Below are positions 7,323 to 16,392 of a stretch of DNA of 64,000 bases, one piece after another. Under the pieces are notes generated by a model, which saw only the letters and a list, made by a program, of their open reading frames with translations, was not told where the DNA came from and ran no database searches. A program made the translations under genes and the position numbers. The stretch covers positions 1 to 64,000 of the forward strand of contig NZ_ASJR01000013.1 of the NCBI RefSeq assembly GCF_000474745.1. Reading direction: 5' to 3'. The DNA comes from Chitinivibrio alkaliphilus ACht1 (GTDB lineage Bacteria; Fibrobacterota; Chitinivibrionia; Chitinivibrionales; Chitinivibrionaceae). Position 1 is the stretch's first letter; each line of letters starts with the position of its first letter.

Positions 7323-9925
7323 ATCAAGATGCGGGATCAGTAAAAAAGTACAGCTATGTTTTGAACAATTCAAAACCGCAAATAGGTCTGCTTATTGAAA
7401 GTATTTCTGGGTCATACCAATCCGGTATTTGGCCGGGAATTATTGAAGTGGCTCGAGAACACGACGTGAATGTCATTTGTTTTACCGGTGGTGCTCTTAT
7501 GAAGTCCCCCGATGATCCGTGGGAGAAAGAGCGCAATATCCTCTATGACATTGCAGAGAAGAATCAACTGGACGGTATTCTTATTTCAGGAACTCTCTGT
7601 AGTTATATCTCCGAGACAGATATCCAGGAGTTTCTTGAGCGGTTTTCCCAGCTCCCCGTGGTAAGTCTTTTGCCGCTGTCTGAGAAAATCCCTTCTGTCT
7701 CAGTAAACAACACTGCCGGCATGAAACATTTGGTAGAACACCTTGCGGGGGGGCATAAATATACTCGATTTTCTTTCATCAAGGGTCCCGTGGGAAACCC
7801 TGAGGCAGATGAGCGCCTTTCCCTTCTGTGTAGCTGTCTGCGGGAATACAATCTTACTATTCGGAAAACCGATATGGCTCCGGGAGACTTTACTCGCGAG
7901 TCGGGGAAAAATGCCGTAGACCGGTTTCTACAGGCAGGCAATGGAGAAATTCCCTATGATGTTATTGTCTGTGCCGATGATGAGACTGCCTATGGTGCTA
8001 TCGAAGAACTTCGCCGTAATGGGATTCAAGTACCGGAAGATGTGGCGGTGGTTGGGTTTGACGATGAGGATGAAAGCTCATATATTACCCCACCTCTCAC
8101 AACAATCCGTCAGCCCTTTCATGAATTGGGTCGAAGGGCTTGCTCACTGCTTATGGATCGCATGGCAGATGTTGATGTTCCCCAGGAGACTGTTCTTGAT
8201 GCGTGCTTTGTAGTCCGTCAGTCCTGTGGCTGTTTTGAGCATACGGTTAAGAAGGCCTTCATAAAAAAAGCCTTAATTGAGAGTGTCTCTGCGCAAAGCA
8301 ATATTCGTGAAGAGCGTCTCTTCAAGTATGTGACGCGTAAAATCAGTGGTTCCTACGATGAGCTTTTGGCTGATACCCCGGGGCTTGACCAGGTACTCTC
8401 TGCTTTTTGCAGTGATGTTAATGCCAAGACAAGTACTTCTTTTCTCCAAGTATTTGACAGAGTTGGACGTGAGGCGATCCTTACAGGAAGTAATCTGCAA
8501 GGGTGGAAAAAAATATTCTCGTCTCTCTGGCATTTCTCCTTGTCAAATTTGGAACGAGAAAGCTTTTCCTATGCCGATGCTCTTTTGCACCGGGCCCGTA
8601 TTATCCAGAGTAACCTGATTCTTCGGGCACAGGGATATCGACGTATTGCAACACAGCGGGAGTATTCAAATATTCATACCATTGGCGAGCAAATAGCCAA
8701 TACCCTCGATCTTGATACGCTTTTGACCCTTGTGGCAGAGTCCTTTCCCGCCTTAGGTCTGGATACGTTTTTTATTACCTTTTATGAAGATCAAGACAAC
8801 CCTCTGAAAGAATCCCGTCTTGTTGCAGCTGTTGTTGATGGCGAGGTTCAGGCCATAAATGATACCTCCCTGAAACCCTTCTCTACGGGAAAACTGCTTC
8901 CGCCCGGGGTTATTTCAGGATCAGATGCGCACATTATTATTTCTGAGCCTCTGTATTTCCATAATGAACTTTTCGGGGTGGTTTACTTTCTGGTCGATTC
9001 AAGCACCTATGACGTGGATATCTTTGAAGTGTTGGGGAATTATTTAAGTACTGCCTTGCATACAAAATACTTAATTGATCGTGTGCAGGTGCAGGCAGAT
9101 ACGCTCCGTATTCAGAATGACGAGCTGCAAGAGCTCCGAAAAAAAGAAAAGGCTCACCTTGATTCGATAAAAACAGAACTGGAGATCGGTCGGCGTATTC
9201 AGATGAGTTTTCTTCCCCCCTCTGTATTTCAACCGGAAGGCTACTCAATTGATGTGTTTTTCCGTCCTGCCCGTGAAGTTTCGGGAGACTTTTATGATGT
9301 TGTTGATATTGATGAAACGACAGTGAGTATTCTCATTGCCGATGTGAGCGGGAAGGATGTGGGAGCTGCCCTCTTTATGTCCATTGTTAAGACATTGCTA
9401 CGTGTATTTGGTCTACAGGCTTCACGGGAAGGGAAATCACCCCTTGAAACGGTGAGTATTGTAAATGATTATGTAATTAAAGAGCATCAGCAGCCGCACG
9501 GCCGATGTATGTTTGCAACGCTTTTTTACGGTGTTTTTGATACTGAGTCGGGGAGGTTGCGCTATGTCAACGCTGGACATAATGCACCGCTTTTGTTTGA
9601 TGCAGAGGGGAGACTGAGGGAAGAACTAAAAACTGCCGCACCGGCAGTGGGGCTTGCTCCAAACATGGATTTCCCTATAAATGAAGTAACCCTTGAGCCG
9701 GGGGAGTTTCTCTTTTCTTATACCGATGGTGTAACGGAGGCACAGGACAGCTCTGGAGAGTTCTTTACGTTAAAACGAGTAATTGACCTTTTACAATCCA
9801 TGGAAATAACCGGTTCTCAGGAGCCTCTTAAGGCTATTGAAGAGGACCTTTCAGGGTTTACCAAGGATGCTGTTCCCTTTGATGATATCACCATGCTTGG
9901 AGTCTACCGGAGGAGTTATGACTAA
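7319..9925 (+). CDS. LacI-type ligand-binding domain fused to a PP2C/SpoIIE phosphatase
   Basis: Likely a cytoplasmic sensor-phosphatase. Residues about 10-305 form a periplasmic-binding-protein type 1 fold as in LacI/GalR regulators (IGLLIES, DGILISG, VCADDETAYG, VAVVGFDD, TTIRQP), but no helix-turn-helix precedes it, and it ends in a RQSCGC motif seen in other sugar-sensor signalling proteins. A helical section and a GAF-like segment (about 450-600) follow, then a coiled coil (about 600-640) leading into a PP2C-type SpoIIE phosphatase domain (EVSGDFYD, ADVSGKD, YVNAGHNAP, SYTDGVTEA, DDITMLG), which retains the acidic metal ligands. Such domains usually dephosphorylate anti-sigma-factor antagonists; no such partner is nearby. 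ATG 7319 overlaps the preceding stop (ATGA). Ligand and target unknown. Confidence 0.88.
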   Translation: MNQDAGSVKKYSYVLNNSKPQIGLLIESISGSYQSGIWPGIIEVAREHDVNVICFTGGALMKSPDDPWEKERNILYDIAEKNQLDGILISGTLCSYISETDIQEFLERFSQLPVVSLLPLSEKIPSVSVNNTAGMKHLVEHLAGGHKYTRFSFIKGPVGNPEADERLSLLCSCLREYNLTIRKTDMAPGDFTRESGKNAVDRFLQAGNGEIPYDVIVCADDETAYGAIEELRRNGIQVPEDVAVVGFDDEDESSYITPPLTTIRQPFHELGRRACSLLMDRMADVDVPQETVLDACFVVRQSCGCFEHTVKKAFIKKALIESVSAQSNIREERLFKYVTRKISGSYDELLADTPGLDQVLSAFCSDVNAKTSTSFLQVFDRVGREAILTGSNLQGWKKIFSSLWHFSLSNLERESFSYADALLHRARIIQSNLILRAQGYRRIATQREYSNIHTIGEQIANTLDLDTLLTLVAESFPALGLDTFFITFYEDQDNPLKESRLVAAVVDGEVQAINDTSLKPFSTGKLLPPGVISGSDAHIIISEPLYFHNELFGVVYFLVDSSTYDVDIFEVLGNYLSTALHTKYLIDRVQVQADTLRIQNDELQELRKKEKAHLDSIKTELEIGRRIQMSFLPPSVFQPEGYSIDVFFRPAREVSGDFYDVVDIDETTVSILIADVSGKDVGAALFMSIVKTLLRVFGLQASREGKSPLETVSIVNDYVIKEHQQPHGRCMFATLFYGVFDTESGRLRYVNAGHNAPLLFDAEGRLREELKTAAPAVGLAPNMDFPINEVTLEPGEFLFSYTDGVTEAQDSSGEFFTLKRVIDLLQSMEITGSQEPLKAIEEDLSGFTKDAVPFDDITMLGVYRRSYD

Positions 9926-10202
9926 GGTTATGCGGTATCGTTTTCGTGTTACCGGTACTGTGCAGGGGGTCGGATTCCGCTATTTTACCGAGAAAATAGG
10001 CCGAGATTTGGGACTCACGGGGTGGGTGGAAAATTCCCAGGATGGCAGTGTTGTCGGAGAGGTTCAGGGCGAAGAAAGCCGCCTTGCCCATTTTACCCGA
10101 CTCCTTCAAGATGGCCCGATAACAGCAGAGGTGGATGCAGTAGTTTGCACGCCCTGTGCCGCCCGTACCAACGAAGAATCCTTCCAGATTCATACCTCAT
10201 AA
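9918..10202 (+). CDS. acyP: Acylphosphatase
   Basis: Small cytosolic enzyme hydrolysing acyl phosphates. The 94-residue protein carries the family signature GTVQGVGFR (catalytic Arg) and GWVENSQDGSV (catalytic Asn). ATG 9918 is preceded by GGAGG and overlaps the phosphatase stop by 8 bp; ATG 9930 is an alternative start. radA begins 4 bases later, suggesting a three-gene run. Confidence 0.93.
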   Translation: MTKVMRYRFRVTGTVQGVGFRYFTEKIGRDLGLTGWVENSQDGSVVGEVQGEESRLAHFTRLLQDGPITAEVDAVVCTPCAARTNEESFQIHTS

Positions 10203-10206
10203 AAGT

Positions 10207-11580
10207 ATGGCGAAGAAAAAAAGCTCCTTTGTATGTACAGAGTGTGGAGAAACCTTTCTTAAATGGGTTGGGCGCTGTACTTCCTGTGGAGCATATAACA
10301 CTATTAAAGAATTTCGTGAATCTGTCTCGGCAAAGCACACGGATCGGTATACAGGGTTTCTTCCTGATACTGAGTCAGCGGGGGTTGTCCGGAAGTTATC
10401 TGAATATACTGCGGGAGCCGTATCTCGTATTTCCACAGGCTTCCCCGAGGTCGATATGGTTTTGGGAGGGGGGGTTGTTCCCGGTGAAGTATGTCTTATC
10501 GGGGGCAGTCCGGGAATTGGAAAATCAACCCTGTTGTTGCAGATTGCAGCGTATCTTTCACAGCATGTTGGATCGGTGTTGTATGTCTCAGGAGAGGAGT
10601 CCTTGGAACAGATTTCCCTACGTGCCCGGCGTATCGGCTGTATCGATGCTGATATACAGGCGGTTGCGGAAACTGCCATGGAAAAAATAAGTGACCATAT
10701 GGGGCGAATGACCCCGGCCTTTGTTGTTATCGATTCGATCCAAACGCTTCACACCTCATATATCGATTCATCACCCGGATCTATCAGTCAAGTTCGGGAA
10801 TCTACAGCGCTCATAGCAAAGCTTGCAAAGCAGTTGAATATCCCCGTGTTTATTATTGGGCATGTTACCAAAAACGGCTCTCTCTCGGGGCCGCGCGTAC
10901 TTGAGCATATGGTTGATGCGGTTCTTCATTTTGAAGGGGACAGTAATTATTCCTATCGATTTCTCCGCGGCTTAAAAAATCGCTTTGGCCCTGCCGGTGA
11001 AGTGGCCTTACTTGATATGAAGCATTCGGGGTTGCATGAGCTTTCTCAAGGAGCTCGATTTTTACTGAATAGTGCATCTCTGGAAAAGCCAGGTACTGCC
11101 GTCGTACCCCTCCTTGAGGGATCGCGTGTGCTTATGGTGGAAGTGCAGGCCTTGGTTACACAAAGTCATTTTGGACTTCCCCAACGGGTTGCTGCGGGCA
11201 TTAATCAGAAAAAATTAGCCCTCATCGTGGCTGTATTGGAAAAATATGCGAATATCTCTCTTGGCGGGTATGATATATTTATTAACATCACCGGCGGATT
11301 TCGTGTGCATGAACCGGCTGTAGATTTGGCAATTGCCGCAGCAATTGTCAGCTCCTTTCGAAACATTTCCCTTGGACGGGGAACATCCTTTACGGGGGAG
11401 CTGGGTCTGAGTGGTGAGTTACGCCCCGTGGCAGATATGGAAAAGAGAATTCGTGAAGCAGGAACCCTCGGGTTCTCACGCTTGGTTTGCCCACCTCTCG
11501 GAGAGTGCTCTGCTCCGAAGGGAGATATTTCCCTTGTTATTTGCGAAGATATTGCCGGGATGATCGAGCAGCTTTTATAA
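10207..11580 (+). CDS. radA: DNA repair protein RadA
   Basis: RecA-like ATPase that promotes branch migration and processing of recombination intermediates. The 457-residue length matches E. coli RadA. An N-terminal zinc finger (Cys10, Cys13, Cys24, Cys27), Walker A motif (GGSPGIGKST, 99-108), the RadA-specific KNRFG motif and a C-terminal Lon-protease-like domain are present. ATG 10207 is chosen because the zinc finger follows immediately. Convergent with the M23 peptidase gene, with 17 bp between stops and no obvious terminator. Confidence 0.96.
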   Translation: MAKKKSSFVCTECGETFLKWVGRCTSCGAYNTIKEFRESVSAKHTDRYTGFLPDTESAGVVRKLSEYTAGAVSRISTGFPEVDMVLGGGVVPGEVCLIGGSPGIGKSTLLLQIAAYLSQHVGSVLYVSGEESLEQISLRARRIGCIDADIQAVAETAMEKISDHMGRMTPAFVVIDSIQTLHTSYIDSSPGSISQVRESTALIAKLAKQLNIPVFIIGHVTKNGSLSGPRVLEHMVDAVLHFEGDSNYSYRFLRGLKNRFGPAGEVALLDMKHSGLHELSQGARFLLNSASLEKPGTAVVPLLEGSRVLMVEVQALVTQSHFGLPQRVAAGINQKKLALIVAVLEKYANISLGGYDIFINITGGFRVHEPAVDLAIAAAIVSSFRNISLGRGTSFTGELGLSGELRPVADMEKRIREAGTLGFSRLVCPPLGECSAPKGDISLVICEDIAGMIEQLL

Positions 11581-11597
11581 GGAAGAATAAGGTGGGG

Positions 11598-12926
11598 TTA
11601 TCCCTCATCAGAAAGTTCCTCTTCCTCTTCTTTCTCGCGCTGCGCGATCTGTTTTTCATGATCAAAAAATACCACAGCGTCATTGTTTTGTATCTGTTCT
11701 TTAACAGTATCAATACGTGCTGCTTGTTTTTCAAGTTTCTCCAAGCGTTCTCCAGAAAGACGTTGGGTGGCAATCATACGTTTTGAATTTGGATTGACCC
11801 AGTTGCCTTGGGGGTTTCGGAATCCAAGATGAAGGTGTGGCCCTGTGGACATACCCGTACTTCCAACTCGCCCAATGACCTGCCGGGAATGTACCGATTG
11901 TCCGACCCGTACATTTTTTTGACTCAGATGGAGATAGTATGAGGTATACCCATCCGCATGGCGTATGGCAATTTTGTTTCCTGAGTACCGGTCATAGCCT
12001 GAGACAACCACTCGTCCCGGAGCTACGGCATATACGGGAGCACCATGTTCAATGGCATAGTCTATGCCGTTGTGAAAGGAACGCCTCCCTGTAATCGGGT
12101 GAGTCCGCCAGCCATATGGGGAGGATACGTGGAGCCTATCAAGGGGGTAGCGGACAGCAGAGTGAATTAAGGCTGTTCCTTCACGGGTATAGTGCCCGTT
12201 ATAAATAGAGGTTTCATCTTCCTCGCTGTAACGATATGCCCGATGTGTTCCGGATCGTGATCCACGGTAGTCGGTATAGAGTACGCGAGTAAACTCAGGG
12301 ATAAGGCTGTCGCGGTAAAACTCTTCGTGTAGGAGAACCGTAAAGGTGTCACCCACCCGTGCATCCGTACGGAAGGCTACTTTACATAGCAGAATACCGT
12401 TCACCACGGAGGTGATGTTCTGGCTCAGTCCTGCCTTAAGCAGGGAGGCATTTAAGGACGATCCCGGTCCGATGGTCCCCATGAGCATGCGTTCTTGTAC
12501 GTCCGTCTCTTTACGGGAAAAGGAGTAGTGTAAACTATCGCTTAGGGGATCAATGGTAATACGGTGTTCCGTTACGCGATTAGGACGATACACAAAGGCA
12601 CGCATGGCGGTGGTGTAATCACGGTGATATTTTGCAGAAAACCGCTCCCCTGCGCGCAGGGATGTAAGATCAGCTTCAAAGCGGAGCGTATTAATCAGAC
12701 GCATCTTTTTTGCATGGGAAACATTAAGACGGCCTAATACTTGGAATACCCCTTCCCCCGGTTCCAGCTGTAAGTGTTTCCACACTGTTGTGTCTTTCGG
12801 TGTTGTATCAACCACGGGGGGCTCAGTTTTTTCCTGAGAAACGGGTTGTTCTATTTCCGGTGCAGGACTTTCGGGAAAACAAGCCCACAAAAGAAATAGG
12901 GCCATACCGAGAACAATAGTTTTCAT
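11598..12926 (-). CDS. M23 family peptidoglycan endopeptidase, lipoprotein
   Basis: Predicted cell-wall endopeptidase of the LytM/MepM type. ATG 12926 has AAGGTG upstream and opens a lipoprotein signal with lipobox LLWAC (Cys16). A Pro/Glu/Thr linker and an N-terminal domain of about 200 residues, similar in layout to the inhibitory part of MepM and Csd3, precede the M23 core. Zinc ligands look intact: His285 and Asp289 (HNGID) and His364-Leu-His366 (HLHLG), so it is probably active rather than an EnvC/NlpD-like activator. A charged coiled coil (about 385-440, very Glu-rich) ends the protein. It has its own strong promoter and appears monocistronic. Confidence 0.92.
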   Translation of the reverse strand: MKTIVLGMALFLLWACFPESPAPEIEQPVSQEKTEPPVVDTTPKDTTVWKHLQLEPGEGVFQVLGRLNVSHAKKMRLINTLRFEADLTSLRAGERFSAKYHRDYTTAMRAFVYRPNRVTEHRITIDPLSDSLHYSFSRKETDVQERMLMGTIGPGSSLNASLLKAGLSQNITSVVNGILLCKVAFRTDARVGDTFTVLLHEEFYRDSLIPEFTRVLYTDYRGSRSGTHRAYRYSEEDETSIYNGHYTREGTALIHSAVRYPLDRLHVSSPYGWRTHPITGRRSFHNGIDYAIEHGAPVYAVAPGRVVVSGYDRYSGNKIAIRHADGYTSYYLHLSQKNVRVGQSVHSRQVIGRVGSTGMSTGPHLHLGFRNPQGNWVNPNSKRMIATQRLSGERLEKLEKQAARIDTVKEQIQNNDAVVFFDHEKQIAQREKEEEEELSDEG

Positions 12927-12955
12927 ACAACACACCTTGAGGAGTAAGTGGTGGT

Positions 12956-12984
12956 AATATAGCATAATATGATGGTGTTGTCAA
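12956..12984 (-). promoter_or_regulatory. Sigma-70-type promoter of the M23 peptidase gene
   Basis: Reading the minus strand, a perfect -35 box TTGACA (12984-12979) and -10 box TATATT (12961-12956) are separated by 17 bases, ending about 30 bp before the ATG. This is the best promoter match in the window. Confidence 0.85.
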
Positions 12985-12995
12985 ACATTTTTTCC

Positions 12996-14014
12996 TTAGT
13001 ACCCCAAGCGTTCCTTTAAGTCTTTAATAGGAGATTCTGCATCAAGTTCTTCAGTTTTTTCCGGATTACGAATACGGCGCATTTCACGATTCATGAATTG
13101 AATTCGTGAATTGAAGAGATAAAAGGGACTGTCAAAGGTGCTACTCAATGCACGGTATCGGAGACTGTCGGGCAGCTGTTCAACCACAGTTAGACGGTGT
13201 ACTTTTCCCGATGCAAGTTCTATGGAAATATCCATCAGGGGAGGAGTTGTGCCTACTTCAAGATGCTCTGCTTCGTAGCTCCATTGACCTGCTTCAGCCT
13301 CACTCAGGTACAACAAAAATCGCCGTACAAGGGTACTGTCCCGTGTAATGGGGTCATCATCTGAAACATCCAGCTTCCATCGGCTGTCATCCTGTTTTGT
13401 AATATGAAAATATGATTCATCCCGGTGTGTAACTCCTACGTGGGTGATCTCTTCGGGGGTAAAGGTAAAGAGGCGATCTTCGCGCCATCGGTCAAGGTTC
13501 GCACCATAGGCAAAGCGAATATTCTCGCCCACAGAGTAGATATCATCTTCTCCACTCATGCGAAAATAGCTGTTTGCCCATACTTCTCCGGGACGGCCGA
13601 TATAGAATGTATGCAGTGGAGCTCCTTTCATATCGTAGGTACGCACGGTTTTTCCGGTTTCTTCGGTAACTCCAAGACGGGTGCGTGCCTCACTACTAGC
13701 GGCGATATGATTTCTATTATGAATACGACGGCTGCGGGTAAAGAGCGTATCAATCTGCTCTTGTTCTACGGGAAAGCCGATAAAGGAGTGTGTCGTATCC
13801 ATGGTGATAAACCACTCTTGATCAACTTGATTAAGCACGACAAGGGAGTCTTTTTCCGATATAACAATACGCCCTATCTGAGATGGAGCAAAGTCACTAC
13901 TGAAGAAAGGGGTGTAGTGGGGGCGGCTTCGTTCCTGTTCAAGGAAAAACACCACTCCCCCCAGTAAAAGAAGTATCAGTCCGGAGATGAGTATTTTTTT
14001 TCGTTACTCACCAT
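12996..14014 (-). CDS. DUF4340 membrane-anchored protein of the GldG-type ABC operon (frame broken in an A run)
   Basis: Family of unknown function found beside GldG-like ABC auxiliary proteins. The open frame covers about 320 residues but has no ATG. A clear start lies at ATG 14014 behind GGAGG (MVSNEKK), in another frame. Adding one A to the eight-base run at 13994-14001 joins them as MVSNEKKILISGLILLLLGG, a textbook N-terminal membrane anchor, for 339 residues. The large rest (FFSSDFAPSQIGRIVI onward) would be periplasmic and beta-rich. The restored start overlaps the end of the upstream gldG-like gene by 11 bp. Function presumably tied to the ABC complex; substrate unknown. Confidence 0.8.
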
Positions 14015-15674
14015 GGGTGCCTCCGCTTTTTTTCTTATTATGCAGAGAGTTGCTCTCTATTTCCCGGCGATGCAGAAAGATTCCGATACCGATAAGCCAC
14101 ACAATAAGAGGAAGAAGGAAAATGTTTACCGTACGAATTCTCCGCGCTAAGGCGCTGTTTGTGGGTATACCATCGCGGGTTATTCGTCGGTCTGTTATGT
14201 TTTGGGAACGGATATGAATAAAATCGTCCCTGCGCGAGACCCAATCCACACTGTTTTGTATGAATATCCGGTTGTTCAGTCCCATGCCATCATGGGTAAC
14301 AAAGTTATCGCTTCCCACCACTACGAGGCGATTTTCCTGTTCGGGTGGGGGAGCAGTTTCATCGGCAAAACGATTCGGGAGCACTCCCTCAACAGATACG
14401 GCAAGGGGAAACGGGCCAAAGGGTGCTTCTCCCGCACGTTCTGCTTGGTCGAACATGCGATCCCAATCTTGGTTTGGAGCCAAGCCAATGGGTGGAGTAT
14501 TTCCAAAGGATTTTTCAGAGCTAAAAAGAAGAGTATCGATACGAAGGTCTTCCTTGGCGGCATTCTCATGGGCAAATACAGGAGATGCCCATTGGAGTAT
14601 TACACCGCTGATTGAAGAAGTGATTGGGTGAGTTTTGTTTAAACCATCTTGGGTAATCACGGGAAAATAGGGGTATTTAAACGGGACACTTCCCTGATCT
14701 GCATAGATGTTATCACAGTACTGATCAAGTATAACCGTCTCTCCCACGGACACTCCATAGGATTCCAACAAGGCATAAAAGGGATACTCCTTAAAGGTAA
14801 CATGGGGCTGCCGTCCCATGGCTGCAAGATTAATGTCGAGACGTGGTGCCAGGATCATGGCATTTCCACCACGGGCAAAAAAGGCATCCAGCTCGCGCAG
14901 AAACTCAGGACTGCTCAAGGTAGCTTCGTCACCACCGGGAATAACAATGGTTGAAATATCATCGGGAATGGATTGTCGGGAGAGATCAAGATGTTTTACG
15001 CGATAGGTTTCAAGAAGGATATCATAGAGATTTCTATATCGTTGACTGGTAAGCCCCGATGGTTGCTGTAGCTGGTATCGCTGGACCATTTCATCGGGAA
15101 TGGGCGTTATGGTGTCAGTTTTTACTACACCGACCTGCGGCAGTTTTTCCGTGGTAACATTAATAATCCTTTGCAGGATATCCCGCTCTAAATGAACAGT
15201 AGAACTAATGTCGTTAAGGGTCTCTGTGCGGTCTCCGTATCGTATGGCAAGTCCAGAGTAGCCATGGAGCTTAGCTAAGTGACGGGCAGAAACATCCTCA
15301 ATACGTATCTCTTCAACATTAAGGGCTAAGGCAAGGCTTAAATCGTCCGTGCTGGTGGTTGGGTCGTGTTGTTCCACCCGAATGCGTCCATGGGAAAATC
15401 TTTGAAATTCATACAGCATATCCATAACACGGGTACGAACACGTTGATAGCGTGGAGGAAGATTTTCAGAGAAGAACACATCTATACGAATAATATCGTC
15501 GATTTCTCCAAGCCGCTCTTTCGTAGGGGTAGAGAGGGTATAGACATTGTTTTCCGTTAGATCAGCACGGAAAAAGAACCGATTTCCCGCAAAATTAAGG
15601 ATACCCACATATCCAAAGACAATACCTATTGAGAGGATCGCAAAGAGACGAGTTTTTATGGCGTTTCGTTTCAT
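14004..15674 (-). CDS. GldG-like ABC-transporter auxiliary protein
   Basis: 556-residue protein of the group annotated as gliding-motility ABC auxiliary protein GldG. An N-terminal membrane helix (about 10-30) and the characteristic LTENNVYTLSTPTKE segment are followed by a large extracytoplasmic domain with a ThuA/DUF4350-like region (IVIPGGDEATLSSPEFL, FFARGGNAMILAPR) and a C-terminal membrane helix near 525-545 (NIFLLPLIVWLIGIGIFL). ATG 15674 lies 4 bp after the permease stop, with AAGGAG inside the permease gene. In Bacteroidota such proteins take part in gliding; gene clusters of this type are also common in non-gliders, so motility is not implied. Confidence 0.88.
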   Translation of the reverse strand: MKRNAIKTRLFAILSIGIVFGYVGILNFAGNRFFFRADLTENNVYTLSTPTKERLGEIDDIIRIDVFFSENLPPRYQRVRTRVMDMLYEFQRFSHGRIRVEQHDPTTSTDDLSLALALNVEEIRIEDVSARHLAKLHGYSGLAIRYGDRTETLNDISSTVHLERDILQRIINVTTEKLPQVGVVKTDTITPIPDEMVQRYQLQQPSGLTSQRYRNLYDILLETYRVKHLDLSRQSIPDDISTIVIPGGDEATLSSPEFLRELDAFFARGGNAMILAPRLDINLAAMGRQPHVTFKEYPFYALLESYGVSVGETVILDQYCDNIYADQGSVPFKYPYFPVITQDGLNKTHPITSSISGVILQWASPVFAHENAAKEDLRIDTLLFSSEKSFGNTPPIGLAPNQDWDRMFDQAERAGEAPFGPFPLAVSVEGVLPNRFADETAPPPEQENRLVVVGSDNFVTHDGMGLNNRIFIQNSVDWVSRRDDFIHIRSQNITDRRITRDGIPTNSALARRIRTVNIFLLPLIVWLIGIGIFLHRREIESNSLHNKKKSGGTHGE

Positions 15675-15678
15675 AGGG

Positions 15679-16392
15679 CTACCACTTTCTCCTTTCAAGG
15701 GACTTACGGTTGAGATAGAGAAAAAAGATGATAATGGAGAGGTAATAGATGATATCACGAGAATCGATTACGCCCCGACTAATACTTTGAAAATGAGTGG
15801 CTATACTGAGATAGTCAAAGAGTGGTACCAAGGAGGAAGGAATAAAGGTTGTTACAACCTCATTTCCAATGAGAAGAAAGACCAGGATAAACATGGCTGT
15901 GCCGATAAAGGCGATAATTTGATTTTCTGTGAGGGAGGAGATCCACATACCAATGGCAATATAGGATGCTCCCAAGAGTGCCGCTCCGGCGTAACTTCCA
16001 ATTATAACTCCTCCGTCAGGATTTCCTAACAACATGATGGTGATCGGTACGGTACATGACAGGAGTAAGGTAAGTAGGAGTATGAGCAGGGCTGCAAGAA
16101 ACTTGCCTAACACAATTGTTCCGTCTGGAATGGGCCAGGTCAGAAGGAGTTCCAAGGTCCTATTTTTTTGTTCTTCCGCCCATGTACGCATGGTAATTGC
16201 GGGAAGAAAGAGTATGAACACCCACGGTATTATTTCAAAGTATGCTCGCATGGAAGAGAGATTTTGTACAAAAAATGTTTGAAAGAAAAGAAAATTTGTT
16301 AAGATTAGGTAGACAGAGATGAATACATACGCAATGGGAGAGAGAAAGTAGGACTTGAATTCCTTGTATACAATGGTCATAAGTAGGTTCAT
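15679..16392 (-). CDS. ABC-2 type permease (GldF-like)
   Basis: 237-residue inner-membrane permease with six predicted helices and the ABC-2 pattern: cytoplasmic N-terminus (YKEFKSYFLSPIAYVF), then EEQKNRTLELLLTWPI after the second helix, as in GldF and NosY-type permeases. ATG 16392 overlaps the ATPase stop (ATGA). Expected to pair with the adjacent ATPase and the GldG-like protein; the transported substrate is unknown. Confidence 0.92.
   Translation of the reverse strand: MNLLMTIVYKEFKSYFLSPIAYVFISVYLILTNFLFFQTFFVQNLSSMRAYFEIIPWVFILFLPAITMRTWAEEQKNRTLELLLTWPIPDGTIVLGKFLAALLILLLTLLLSCTVPITIMLLGNPDGGVIIGSYAGAALLGASYIAIGMWISSLTENQIIAFIGTAMFILVFLLIGNEVVTTFIPSSLVPLFDYLSIATHFQSISRGVIDSRDIIYYLSIIIFFLYLNRKSLERRKW

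Noticed and set aside
10022-10690. 222-residue plus-strand frame over acyP and radA
   Set aside because: Both underlying genes have clear family motifs; this frame does not.
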